The notes beneath the pieces are model-generated. The model saw nothing but the letters and a program-made list of their open reading frames with translations. It was not told the DNA's origin and made no database searches. A program made the translations under genes and the position numbers. From Symbiodinium sp. CCMP2592 (lineage: Eukaryota > Sar > Dinophyceae > Suessiales > Symbiodiniaceae), in NCBI GenBank assembly GCA_905221615.1, contig CAJNDT010006016.1:242001-306000 (forward strand): a DNA stretch of 64,000 bases, read 5' to 3'. Every line of letters starts with the position of its first letter. The stretch's first letter is position 1. This document shows positions 1-12,200 of this stretch, piece after piece.

Positions 1-810
1 TCTTCTGTCGCGCATGTCTCTATTTGCATGTGTCTCTGTTTGACAAGACGTTCTGCTGCCAGACTACTGTTGAGATGTGTTGTGGCTGCATGTTGCCTTT
101 TGAGCAGAGGTCCTGGCCTCGTAGTACGCGATGGTCATGTTCACCTGCAGCGGAACATGCGCCCCTGACACAGCCCGTTGAACTTTGCAGAAGCGAAGTA
201 TCCAGACGACAATCTTATTGGAGTTGTTTGCAGTCTACATCTTGTGGTCCCCCGCAGTAGCTTCTGCACACCCAGATGTGCGAAGGAGATTGGCAAGTCA
301 CAACCAATTGAACTCCCCCGCTTCTCAGGCCCCGGCCAGTCGGCACATGGACACCTTGACAGAGAAGACAATCAAGTACTCGACCAGCACCTGACCACGA
401 CCACATGTCTGCAGCTTTTCACTTTGAAGCTAAAACCTCCGCAACCCTGCCACATAGTAGGGTCGCGTCCGAAGCGAAAAGCCTAACTTTGAACCCGGGA
501 CACCCCAACCCACCATCCCCCCCCCCCCTCCCCCTCCCCCCCCCCCGAAAAGAACGCAGCAGCCCTCCCTTGGGTTCCGGCATGGAGGAGCCCCGAAGAA
601 CGCCAGCTGTCCATGGCCATGACCCTGTAAAGCAGGCCTTGGTTTTCCGAGGATCCCTTGCTGGTCGATGCTCGCATCAACAACCCAAAGCCCGAAACCC
701 TAAACCCGAAGCTAGATCATTGTTGGGATAGGATTAAACATGTACATGTTTATTCCTTATTGGGTCTAAGTACCCATAAAAATGTAAAATGTTACCCAAC
801 TATGACAAAG
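1..810. other. no firm gene; C-rich tract
   Basis: I see no convincing gene. A poly-C/CT tract lies at about 518-546. One short plus-strand island near 590-628 could be an exon: its frame reads EERQLSMAMTL and is followed by a good GTAAAG donor. It is too short to call. Confidence 0.4.
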
Positions 811-943
811 GAAGGCCCCCCTGAAACCGGAAGCCGAGACGCCGATGGCAGAGTTCCAATTTGACGCGACCACGAAGAGGCAGCAGGTGGTGCCGTCCTC
901 CGGAGTGGGGCTCGGACTCTACGAATCACTAAAGAGGCTGTAG
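811..943 (+). CDS. candidate terminal exon, host gene, unknown function
   Basis: This is an open plus-strand frame that follows an AG at 809-810 and ends at a TAG at 941-943. The frame has protein-like composition (PEAETPMAEF near the start, GLGLYESLKRL before the stop) and is GC-richer than its AT-rich surroundings. The minus strand is less protein-like here. Most other exons in this window are on the minus strand, so this one would belong to a separate gene at the left edge. I do not recognise a domain. The call rests only on composition, one splice acceptor and a natural stop. Confidence 0.35.
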
Positions 944-1206
944 CTCTTAGAAGGGTCATTATAAGTGTAACTAAGGATTGCTGTACGGGTTATCGTAAGG
1001 GTTACTCTGTCCCCTTGGAGGCCTGTTATGGCGTTCATCGGTTTGATGTGGGGTTGACAGGTTTGCTCTAGGGCTTCGGTTGATGGGCGCTCTTCCAGAA
1101 ACCAGCAATCCTTCTAGTTAGACATTCAGGGTTTGCGACTCAAGCTAGGGTTTAGGGACCCTACTAAACCCTAAACCCTAATTCCTCCACCCTCTCCGGT
1201 CCGCAG

Positions 1207-1267
1207 CACCGCACAGAAAGAGTATGGTGTTTACCAGCGCGAGGAGGTCGGCGAAAGGCGGCAGTAG
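1207..1267 (+). CDS. candidate exon after a telomere-like intron
   Basis: The island follows a CCCTAAA tract and a pyrimidine-rich stretch ending in CAG at 1204-1206, which is a good 3' splice site. The frame reads AQKEYGVYQREEVGERRQ and then a TAG at 1265-1267. A GT donor at 1247 would give a shorter internal exon instead. The function is unknown. Confidence 0.33.
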
Positions 1268-2443
1268 CAGTGCCTTGAAAGGTTGTCAGCAGAGCTGGGA
1301 AATCAGATAACGTCGTTCGCGTTACCTTGAAGGCGTATGTTTGTGAGTGTGTACTTGCCTGCGTGTGCATGCGTGTGTGCACGTGTGTGCCTGCACATTT
1401 TATGCATCACAAATATGTAGATGGGCACGGACAATTTGAAAACTGTAATAAGGACTCCAGAGGTACCTCGCTACCTTAAACCCATCGCAGAGCACGAATC
1501 CTCGACGCATGCCCATGCAATCCGAAGCCTGGAACCACAGCAACTTGCTCTCAGGAGCTTCAGAAACCCCGACGAACAACCTGAATCGCCGGGATCCGGA
1601 GCGATTGAGGGCTTCTAGATCGCAGGTCTGAAGGTGATGGAAACCAGAAGAACGAAGCCTTGACTCTTGACCTTGACCATCGGAGGTCACAAAGCAGTTC
1701 GGCCGGAATCTTCGGCATACCTTCCCCAACTGCCTGGAGTTGGTCCTTCTGGGAAGCGTTCAAAGCGCTGGGCCCCCGACCGCGAAGAAGGCCGAATGCC
1801 GTGGCTGAAGCCTTCACTTGCAGCTCTTGGTACAATCGTACTCACGCACTGAGGGGCGCTGATGTCCCTTCGATCTGCTCAGTGGAGTCCAGGCTTAGCG
1901 AAACGAATCGCAACGATCTGCTGCAAAAAAAGAAGCTGTAGAGCCGCCGACTCCTGGCCTGAACAGAATCGCAGACTGCGCGATAAAGCCCAATGTCGCG
2001 ATCGCCAAAGTCAACATCAGCATCAGGAGCGTGTACTCCTCTCTAGGCATGGCCGTGCTCCGCAGAAGAGCTGGACGAGCAAAGGCAACAGCGCAGCATC
2101 AAAACAGCATGCAACAAGTTTGCAAACTGTGCCCCTCCTGCGAGCCCCGCGGCTTGCGATGTCTCAGATATAAGCCTGGCCTCAGCCAAGAGTGCAGTGC
2201 CAGCTGTCATTGACAAGGGCTTGCCTGGCCCACAAAATCTGAGATCTCGTCTGACGCCCAACACCACCGATGGCATTGAAAGCCTTCAGCTTCCGCAAGT
2301 ACCTGTGACACTGCCCAGCTGGCAACAAGCAGACAAGCCGCAGCGCAGCGAAGCAATTCCTACCGGCCAGGATCGCTAAGGTCGGCTCCAATTGTAGACA
2401 TGGTTACCAGGAGCAGCCACGAAGTAGAGCGCTGCCTCGACAA

Positions 2444-2663
2444 CCCATCATCATCATCATCATCAACATCAACAGCATGATCATCAGCATCATCATCAGC
2501 ATCGTCATCATCGTCATCATCGTTATCGCCATCATCATCATCATCATCATCAGCAGCAGCATCAGCAGCATTAGCGTCATCAGCGCCATCACCAGCATCA
2601 TGATGATGATGACGCTGATGCAAACGCTGATCATGCTGATGCTGCTGATGCTGCTGATGCTGA

Positions 2664-2697
<34 letters not shown>

Positions 2698-2753
2698 GAC
2701 GATGATGACTACGATGGTGACGATGATGACTACGATGGTGACGATGCTGATGC

Positions 2754-2796
<43 letters not shown>

Positions 2797-2943
2797 GGCG
2801 ATGATGATGAGGATGAGGATGAGGATGGGGATGGGGATAGGGATGAGGGTGAGGATGATGATGAAGATGGAGATGGAGATGAATATGAAGATGCTGGAGA
2901 ATGAAGTTGAGAGGAGGAGGAGGAGGAGGAGGAGGAGGAGGAG
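2444..2943. repeat. trinucleotide microsatellite (CAT/ATG, then GGA)
   Basis: There is about 480 bp of CAT/CAG-type triplets. They switch to ATG/GTG triplets on the same strand near 2600, and to GGA/GAGGAG near 2900. The strand switch makes the tract partly self-complementary. It creates spurious His-, Asp-, Met- and Ile-rich open frames in several frames, and none of these is taken as a gene. Confidence 0.9.
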
Positions 2944-3539
2944 GGCTAAAACACTTGGTGGTGGTGATGATGATGATGGGATGGAGGATGACAAAAGAAA
3001 CGCGGGATGGCTGAACAACGATGTATGAGGGCCATGATGACAACGATTGCCACCATCAGCAGCATCATCGTCATCACGGTCGTCGCGGCAACTGCTGCCA
3101 GCATGTCAGCATTCCAGTTCTCGTTGCTCTTTTTGCTTGTAGATACTTTCTGAAAGCCAGGACGCCCCTCTACTTCAAGAGCCCTGCCTCGACGTTCTGC
3201 ATGAAGCTCACGCAGAAGGCGCCACCAACCTCTGCAAACCTTGACATTAAGGGCATCAGGTAGCAACAGCAGCAGTAGTGGAAGTAGGAATGAGTAGGAG
3301 TAGGAGTATGAGTCGGAGTAGGGTACTACTACTACGACGACGACTAGGACTACTACCAGTACTACTAGTAAAGCCGAGGCACAAGGGCAAGAGCCGCTGG
3401 CAGCAGCGGCAGCGGCTTTTGGCCCTTCGCCTCCTCGGAGGTTCTTCCGCACCACCTCCGGGCGAGGTCATGTTGGGGCGGGTTCCTTTAGAGGTGTCTA
3501 CCAGGGCTACTGTAAGGGATCTATAAGGGTACCATAATC

Positions 3540-3636
3540 TATGGGCCTTAACAATAAGAACAAGGTTGTGGGGCCCACTACACTGCAACGAAAAAAGGAA
3601 CACCCAGAATAGTATAGGTAATTATTAAGGCCCCTA
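3540..3636. mobile_element. MITE-like short inverted-repeat element, copy 1
   Basis: The element is about 97 bp. It begins TATGGGCCTTAACAATAA and ends AATTATTAAGGCCCCTA, and these ends are near-complementary. The same ends recur at 31284-31421 and, in part, at 26189-26217, 54938-54964 and around 60165-60260. It has no coding capacity. Activity and class are unknown. Confidence 0.5.
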
Positions 3637-4572
3637 TATTACAGTAGCTATATTAGGATTCAAAGGTTCGGTTCGAAAAAGCGCTGCAGATCTACAAGGG
3701 ACTCGCTTTGGGGGCTCTACAAGGGACTCTATATACCCATAATCCATAAGGGACTCTCTATCTTGCGTGGCTCTATTAGCGGACTCTAGATATCGGGCTG
3801 CAGAAAAAAGCCAACGGTTACTTTCAGGTAGGATATCTGGGCTCCTTAGTTTAGGGTACCACACTTTCTATAAGGGGAGCTGTAGGGGTCTGCAGGGCGC
3901 GGGCTTCCAGGATTTGGGGGTCTTTGGTGTTTGGGAGTGTAGGGCTTTGCAGGTGGATGTATGCATACATATCCGTCCTGATACAATAAGAAAAAAGCCA
4001 CGACATCATGATACGATGAGGCCGCAGCTGTCTGCCAAAGCACCCTCTGTCGTCTGTGGCCTCGGAGAAGAAACGGGAGGACTCCCCACTCAAACTTGCA
4101 TCGCAAATATAGTATTATCCTAGGGCATGTATCGAAACGATTCTAGCATTACAAAAACTGGGAATAGCGTCATCATTAGGGTCGTCTGATTCTAACACGA
4201 TCAAACCCCAAGGAAGTTGGAGCCCTGAAGCCTGCAGAAACTCCGAGGACCCCGCGAGAGAGGCTCGCTTTCTCCACTCCAGCCGCAATCTCGGAAGGCC
4301 ACGGTTAGGGCCGGGCCTCGGAAATCCAGGGTTTGGGAGGGTAGGGTGTTAGGGTTCAGGGTCTGGCTTGAGGAGTTTAGGGTTTAGGTTTCAGGGTCTA
4401 GGGCTTCTCATGTTGTGGGGGCTCTTACCCCGCTTTTGAGCAGGGACTGCAATCCCACAAACCCTAAATCCTAAACCTTCCCACGCAACCCGAGGCAACT
4501 GCCGCCGCGGCTGGAGCTGCGCTGCCTGCATCTACTTAGGTATTGTAAAGGCTGCACGAGCTGCTATGCCGT

Positions 4573-4715
4573 GTGGTGTGTGTGTGTGTGTCCCCATATA
4601 TACACATACATATACATATACATATACATATACACAGACATAGACATATACATCTCTCTCTCTCCCTCTCTGTCCCTCTCTCTCTGTCTGTCTCTGTCTC
4701 TGTCTCTCTCTCGTC
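4573..4715. repeat. dinucleotide microsatellites (TG, TACATA, TC)
   Basis: Successive runs of (GT)n, (TACATA)n and (TC)n are seen directly. Cys/Val/Tyr- and Ser/Leu-rich frames across them are artefacts. Confidence 0.85.
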
Positions 4716-5123
4716 TTCGTCAAGGCTTCGGGGGATGCGCGAATCCTGCGGCCACTTGGGAGCCCCACTTATGTTGGGGCTTGGTGGGGATGTGAAAAAT
4801 TCCAGGACGTCTCGCGATAAAGCGAGCATGTGGCATTCATAAATTTGTCCTGGATTTACTTTCTGTCCAAACCTCTCTCTCTCACATCTACCGATCTATC
4901 TAGTATATATTGAGGCTCTATGTCTACTCATATTGTAGAATGTTATCTAACCGTAACAGAATGGGGGCAGTACCCAAAACATAAAGATAAACAGAATTAC
5001 AAATATGAGTCCGAGTATACACATATTTAATGGACGAATGCACAAATGAATCAACTAATTCGCAAAATGAACAAATATACACAAAAATACATATCTACGT
5101 ACATGCACACGTGCATTTACACA

Positions 5124-5178
5124 TGTGTATACACATATATATATATATATATATGGTCACCCCCCCCCCCCCCCCCCA
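5124..5178. repeat. (TA)n followed by a poly-C run
   Basis: A TATA repeat is followed by about 18 C residues. It lies about 80 bp outside the copia insertion point. Confidence 0.85.
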
Positions 5179-5263
5179 AGATCTACACCCGCCTCTTCCA
5201 CACGATTCCACAGGTTGCTTCTCTACATTTCTACATTAGTCGACTACTCATATATACCGAAAA

Positions 5264-5440
5264 TGCGAACAACCGCTTTACAAGACAGCCTCCATGCAAG
5301 CACGCAAACCGCGAGAGGCCTTTTCCTGCTTCACCAAGAGCCGCGCTGCTGCGGTTTCAGTGGTTTAACACAGCGGTTCAAATCAACGTGTTACAAGAGC
5401 ATGCGCATCGACAGGTCTGGCTTACTCAGGCACTTTCACA
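5264..5440 (-). repeat. 3' LTR of the copia element
   Basis: This 177-bp copy is the downstream LTR in element sense. It reads identical to 13837-14013. The last pol frame runs 19 nt into it, to a stop at 5422. I did not see an obvious purine-rich tract just inside it; the adjoining minus-strand sequence is only weakly purine-rich. Confidence 0.93.
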
Positions 5441-5919
5441 CTGACTATACTATTCTTCAGACCTGTTGACTTAAGCGCACCTGTACGTCTCTTGAGAGCA
5501 CGCTCGTGAAAAAGTAGCCCGTCGCGAAGTTGATCACGTATATCTGACCCTCTTGAGGACTTCGTAAGCCCGTCAGCAAGCTGACACCTAGTGGGGACCC
5601 ACATCAACTTCGCTTTCCCGGGGTGCTCGACTTGGCTCCTTGTCGTCAAGAGCTGCCGAAGGAGCACTGCATGTACGATGTTTCCCTTCTCTCCAACGTG
5701 TTGGCCGTCTTTGTGAATCGTATCGTAGATACTCTTACAATCAGTGACCAAAGTCAAGGGAACCAGTTGCTGCCACCCATCGTCCTCGATTGAGGATCTT
5801 CGATCCGAACTTGATTTCCGAAAGAAGGACTTGAGCGAACCTCGACATGTTGTGTCCCATGATGGCGGCATGAGTCTCGGCAGCAAACGAGGATTCAACG
5901 ATCCGACGGTTCGTGGCAC
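5422..5919 (-). pseudogene. RNase H of the copia element, C-terminal fragment
   Basis: The third frame carries LVTDCKSIYDTI (catalytic Asp region) and MWVPTRCQLADGLTK, the closing motif of copia RNase H. It ends at 5422 inside the 3' LTR. Useful homology begins near 5800; upstream residues of the open frame are out-of-frame translation. Confidence 0.75.
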
Positions 5920-6214
5920 TCCGCCAGTCGATGATGTTCACATGCACTCGGCCCTCTTGTTCCAAATCACCCTTCCGGGCAAAACCGACAAAAGCACCTT
6001 TCTGAGAGTACACCAACCTCTTCTCAAGACTACTCTGAAGCAAATCATCACACTGCCTCTCATCAAGCTCTGCCCCGACACTGCTGTACAGGCCTGCATC
6101 GTGATACGTAACCAACTCTGCGTCGTACCCTAAAGGCTTGAACACGATCTCAGTCCTGTTCCTCACGACTTCTCGCACAGCTCGATTGGCTCGAACTAAA
6201 TCGACAATCGACAA
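5741..6214 (-). pseudogene. RNase H of the copia element, first fragment (frame-shifted)
   Basis: After the 7-bp tandem duplication TCGACAA-TCGACAA (plus strand 6201-6214), homology continues in another frame with IVDLVRANRAV. It then reaches the catalytic-Glu region SSFAAETHAAIMG typical of copia RNase H. The frame runs on to a stop at 5741, but homology passes to a third frame near 5780-5810. Confidence 0.75.
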
Positions 6215-9200
6215 TGCGAAGATCTGATATTCGCTTTTGCAGTTGGTTGCACTCGAATGCAATATCGGGTCTTGACTGCACAGCCAACCACTGCAAGCTC
6301 CCAACAATCGACCTATAGTCCGTGAGCTCGGTTTGGGTAGCTCGTGCATCCAACTGTTTCAAGCGACTGTTCTCAATCTTCATCGTCTGAAGCCTACCAT
6401 CAATAAAGGCATTCTGAGCAAGCGTGACGCAAGTCTCACCATCTTTCACCACCACTTTCACTTCCTTGCCGCAGTATGTGACGCCACTTGTTTGCTCATG
6501 CACTCGCATCCATGTTCCGAAAGGGAAACGCTTAGTCATCTTCGCCTCAACATCTTTACCTAGTTGTCCACCGTCATGGCAGTACATCACATCATCCACA
6601 TGGACAATCATAAGACCGCGCAGCGTTCCTCTCTCGTCACGAAGTGCAAACATTGCAGGATCAGTCCGGCACTTGCTGAAACCCATCTCTTCCTCTAAGA
6701 TCCGAGCCAATTCATTGTACCACGCCCGTGGGGCGTCCGGTCTACCATAGACTGGCTTCAGCAGTCTGAGCAGCTGTCCTGGTTTCAAACCTCGGAGACC
6801 CTGTTTGGGCTGTCGCATGAACATATCAGGCTTTCCCGTAAGCGGAGCCCCCTGCAGAAAAGCATTAGAGATATCCCCGATAAACCAATCACGCGTCCAA
6901 CCCAAGCTGGTCACCAGATGCAGAAACACCATCGTGGATACTCTCTCCACTGTTGGAGAGTCCACTTGTACTTGACCCGTACGGCTGTCCGGGCAGAGGT
7001 GTCCTTGGAGACATAATCTCGCCTTGGCTTTGACTGGAAGCTCGTTCCCGTCCGAATCAAGCAATCCTGCATTCTTATTCCGAAACACATACCGACTCGG
7101 AAGGATGCGATCAGGCTGTTGCTCCTCCACATGTCTGCTCTGCTCGAGGCTCAGCACTTCGCAACTATCATAGTCAAGCCATGACTGCCATTCCTTCTGC
7201 TCGGCGGCTTCATACAGAGGCTTATCTTTGAGGGGAATGGAGGCATAAGGAATCTCCTTTTCTAGCATACGCTTGAGCTTCGTTTTGCTCTCCGTGGGCC
7301 TCTGGACCATATGCACTTGATGAGCAACCGGATCTTTCTTTCTCCGTTTTATGTTCGTAGGGACATCATCAAGACAGTTTTCTTTTCTCGTACGGTTCTG
7401 GAAGATAGTTATCAAACCAGCAACGGGCCCATTAGGGATGAACTGATGTTGGTCCTCGAGTTCCATCCACTTCACTTCACGTTCACAGCATTCCCACTTC
7501 CCCTGAGCATATACCCAGGACGTCCGGTATGGAAAGCGAACGCCAGCATATCTAGGCTCAGGAGTCCGATAGGCCCACGCACGATGGGAGACAAGAACGG
7601 GGTTTCCCGCGGCATCCACACGCCAACCTACTTGCTGACACATGCTCGAATGTTCCTGACTCAAACCCTCAGTGTCGAACACCTCATTCTCTCCCATCAA
7701 CTCATCGGCAACCTCCTGGTTCATAGGCTGATCTTCAACATCCATGGGCTCGGCATCTGGGTCCTGCTGTCCTAAGAGATCTTCGTAAGTGGCTTCACTA
7801 GGAACCTTCTTGAAAAGAGCAATGGCCTTCTGAATCTCAGGGTTCCCAAAGTTCTTCTCATCTCCAACGGCTTCTCTCAGATGCTCCCCTGCTACAAGAA
7901 AACATCTTCCACCGACAGCAACCCAAGCATTGCCATCCTGAAGCCCAACCACATACCCTGGGCCTAACCATTTACTCTGACTCTCACCCTTCTTCTGATT
8001 GCCTGCCCTCCAGAAGAAAACCATCTGGCCAATCTTCGGAACTGGAAGCTTCCGGGTCCTGTTATGAGCTGTCCTTAGGAGCATCTGACGTGCCTGAGAT
8101 CGTACAAACTCCAGCTTGGCATGATACCTGAATCTCATTCGCATGGCCACGTCGCTCCCTGCCTCACCGACCGCCGGATGATATGCAGTAGGGTTCCCCT
8201 GAAAGTGAAGTTCCCCATACACCCGCGGTTCCCTTCCGAAGACGAGCGCAATGGGAGCCCAGCCATGCTCCCGAACCAAGGAATTCTTGGCCCATGCCAC
8301 CTCCCTGGCGAGCTTCCTCATCTCTTCCCTGCCTACAGGACTGGTCTGTCTAATCGTGGCGAACATCATTTCCTTAATCGTCTGATTATGCCTCTCGATC
8401 TTTCCAGCTTGCCAATGTGCAGTACCGGCTATCGCTGCAAGGCACGTTCCTGATTGAAGGATCGGTTGCATGAAATCACGACCAACAAAACCCCCTTCCA
8501 GGTCAGTAGTGATTTTCATAGGAGAACCAGCCCACTTAGACCAACCTCTCTCGAAAGCTCTGTGGAGTTCCATGGGCGAGTGATCACGCATCAACTCCAA
8601 CATGTGGTATGAGGTTGCCCGATCAAGTATCGAAAGAAACCAGTGGTTCTCCTTGTTCGCATCCCTAATGCACACGCAATCGAGCTGAACCTCGTCACCA
8701 AACGCTAATTGACACGGCGGAATGTTCGTGGTGCGATGCGTGCTGGGGCGCCGAGCATGTGCACAGGTAATACACTTCATCCACTGAACAGCTTCAACAA
8801 CCACCTGCTTCGCACCTCCTAACTTCAGAAACCTGGCTAGATCTTCTTTGCTCGGATGACCCAGATTGCAGTGAGCTTTCACCAGGCCATGGCGTATCGC
8901 CTCACTGAGACGCCTTCCCGGTGGAACCTCAAAGCTGATGCCGTGACTCGCCAGTTTCGCTTTCACTGTCTGATTAGGCTCACGATCGTCCCTTGCCTGG
9001 TCTTCCATATGATGATCAGAAGGATCACCATTAGGCTCCTCCACGTCAGGGATCAATTCAGGATCGTCACCATCATCCATTTCATCACCTTGAGCGTACA
9101 CAGCACTCCACTGCTTCAAAGCTTTAGCCACGTTTTTCTCATTCCACCGAAGCTCGTGGATGTCGGAGTCACCGGTCTGAACCTTCCGTCTTATCCTAGC

Positions 9201-12200
9201 TGACACACTTCGGAGCATCCGTCGAATCCTGCCAGGATCCACATCTTTCAAATGTCGAATATATCCACGACACATTGCCTTAGCAACTTCTCTCCGTCTT
9301 GTGTCGGCACATCCGTCCGGGCTGTGATGGGCACTTGTCCCTCCAAATTGTCCGAGCTCATCAGCAATCCTTTCACATGATGTAACCCACTTTGCCAAAC
9401 TCGGAGTTGGATGGAGACTGACCACTGTTTGCATTCTAGGATGTCTGCATATCATGTCAGAGAACGTTCTCGCCCGGCCCTCACAGCTCATCGGCAGATC
9501 TAAAACGACATGATCTCCTCGGCTCATCTGACTCTCACACACATCATGAACAAACTGCCACACCTCCTGCCATCGCTCACTCCTCTTTCGCTCTTTTCGT
9601 TGGACCTGAGACCGACTCCCCTCGAGACGATTCGAAGTTTTGTTCTCACTCGGAAGACATTCACTCATGATAACGAGTCGAGGAGCATGATTCCCGATCC
9701 ATTCCGTCAGCTGCTCCCGGTTCCGTTGATCACGTAAGTCAGTCGTTAAGTCAACAGGTTCCACAGTATGCCAACCCCATCGAGAGAAAGACTGTGACAC
9801 AAAAGCTTGGCTACCCGAAATCTCTATCATGTCAGGACGTATCCGGGCAGCATATGGTACAGCTTCCTGAGCAGCACCAATCAGCGCTGCAGTGGCTACG
9901 AACACTCCAGCGACTATCGCCCGAGCGTTGCCAAGCAGTCTTTTCGCGACACCTTTCTTCAAATCACGTCGCCTAGCGTTACCTTCACGAATACGATCTC
10001 TGATCTCGCTTTCGCTCAAAGACTGCTTCGCACGTCCACACTGAGGCTCACTGGTTTCCTCGGAGCTCGGTGATCCATCATGATCACGGTTCACTGCTCG
10101 GACTTGTCGTGGCCGCGACCCTTGCCGCTTGCCTGGGCCTTCTTGGCGTTTCGAATCTGCATGATCATCTCGGCTTCCTCCTTGGTCAAGTTCGTGTTGA
10201 CCTCCCTGGGGCCGCGCTCGTCGGGCTCGCTGACGTTGTCTTCCTCGACGGGAATTGGCCCCGTCTTGACCCAAGACCCGTCCGACGACATTGTAGTGCC
10301 TGCTGGGTCCATCATTTCCCTCCGTGGCTTGGGTCGACGCGGAGGCAAGAACTTCTGATCCTTCTCCTTGGCCTTGCTCTTCTCGGAGGCTTCCAACTCG
10401 GCCTGGATCTCCTTGGTGGGCCGTCCGTCGTACTCCCAAGGAAGCGTCATCTTGCAGCTGGGGAAACGATGACATCCCCAGAAAGGTTCGCGAGTCAGCC
10501 GATTCACCCGCTCGAGCATCGGGATTCGGCACTGGGGACACAGTGGTCCCTTCCCCGAAACTTCCAGATCGCGATCCGTCTGGGCCGCTTCCGCTGCATC
10601 GGCTGCCCAGAGTTCCAGCTCCATGATCAGCTTGCTCCGTGGCCAACGGGCCCAGTGAAAGTCCTGTTCCCGGCCCACCTCGTCCACCACGAAGCGGGAG
10701 TAGAGCTCGCGAAGCCCCTGTAGATCGCTCTTCTTCCAATTCGGAGGAAGTGCACTCGTCCCCTTGGGCGGCCGTACCAAAGCCCAGAGCTCCTTCAAAC
10801 GGTCGAGGGTATGCTTGCGCAGCTCGCTGATCGGAACCGCACACCTCCCGCTGACCGCCACAACGTAGTCCTCCTTGTTCTTCGGAGTCATCGTGGGCAT
10901 GATGGTCACACGATCGTCGAAGCTCCAATGGTTCAGTGCAACTCTGGCTTGACAAGTCTGGCTGCGGAGTTTGATTGGGCTCATTTTGCTCATCATCATC
11001 ACCCATGTCATCGGCACTTTGCTGCGGCTCTTGGTGATTCGACGACATGAAAGTGGCATGCTGCTCAATCCCAAAAGTCCTGGAAGCCGCTTTCCAAAAC
11101 GGAAACTTCAGCTTGTGGAGAGCCTTCCGAATTTCGCCACTCACCTGGTCGGCTGTGCGAATAGTGTATACTGATAGACACCACCGTTCACCTTGCCATG
11201 TATGCGTAGCATGTGGGATATGAGGATCGAACTTCAGCTCACCTTTCATCCACTTGCCTTCGCTGTCCTGTTTCCAGGTGCACACATCTGAAGCAACTTT
11301 GTCATTGGCGATCCATAGCTGGCCTCCTGAGAACTCGCCGAACGTCACCGTAACCGAAGCCGTGTCCTTCCGGTTGTGGCAATCGACATGAATGTCTGTG
11401 GCGACGTTTCTCATGAGGGTAATTGAGGTCCATGAAGCATCGGGATCATGAAGATGATAGCGCATGAATGCGTTCATATACCGGACCACCTGTGGATATC
11501 TTGAGGTTCTTCTAGTCACTCCAGTCCACCCACCGTGCACATACAACCCGGCTACCCACGCTTCATTTGTCCGTCCTCCCCGTCCGTTGATGTCTCGATG
11601 CCGTCGAGTAACTCGAGAGGGAAGTGACCTGACCAGTTCGAGCATGGCTTCATAGCGATAGTCATTTGCACGGTACAAGTTCCGAGCGTGATCTTCACAT
11701 TGTTGGATGTTGAGTCTAGTAGCTCGCACCTGTTCGGCCGCCTCGAGCTGTACCGGGTCGTAGTCCACCATCGATACCTGATCACCCGGCTTCTGGGCTG
11801 GCAACACGACCTCCTTATCCTCATCTAGGAACTCCTCGGGGGGGCACTCGAGTCTCTCGCGGGTCGGTTCGAGGTTGATCTGGAAGCCACATAGACCCGC
11901 TTGTGTTTCCCTGAGTGGGACTCGCGTACACAATCCTCGAAAATCCACAACACCCCGATCCAAGTCCATGACCATACCCAGCTGCTTCAACGCTGACTTG
12001 CTCACCAGCAGAGGCACTTCCTGGTCGACGACGCTAACCCGAAGTCTCGCAACCCCTTGAGCTCCCTCAAATCGTAGAGGCATGATCACTGCATGTGAAG
12101 ATAAAATTCTCGGACCACCGCCAAACCTGAAAGGTCTCGCCTCGTCGGCAACGAAGATGTCTTCCCCGAAGCGTCTCAACATCCTGAGATGCCGAGCCAT

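Larger units (their letters stand above)
1268..5258. other. long stretch without a supported gene
   Basis: The stretch holds microsatellites (2444-2943; a TAGGAG/ACTACT-type tract at about 3263-3372; 4573-4715; 5124-5178), degenerate TTTAGGG tracts near 4318-4480, and one MITE-like element. All long open frames across 2360-3260 arise from trinucleotide repeats. Weak protein-like frames at 1400-2280 on either strand lack convincing splice context. Confidence 0.5.

Noticed and set aside
2360-3043. Long His-, Asp- and Leu-rich open frames
   Set aside because: They translate CAT/ATG/GGA triplet repeats in several frames at once; no non-repeat coding signal.
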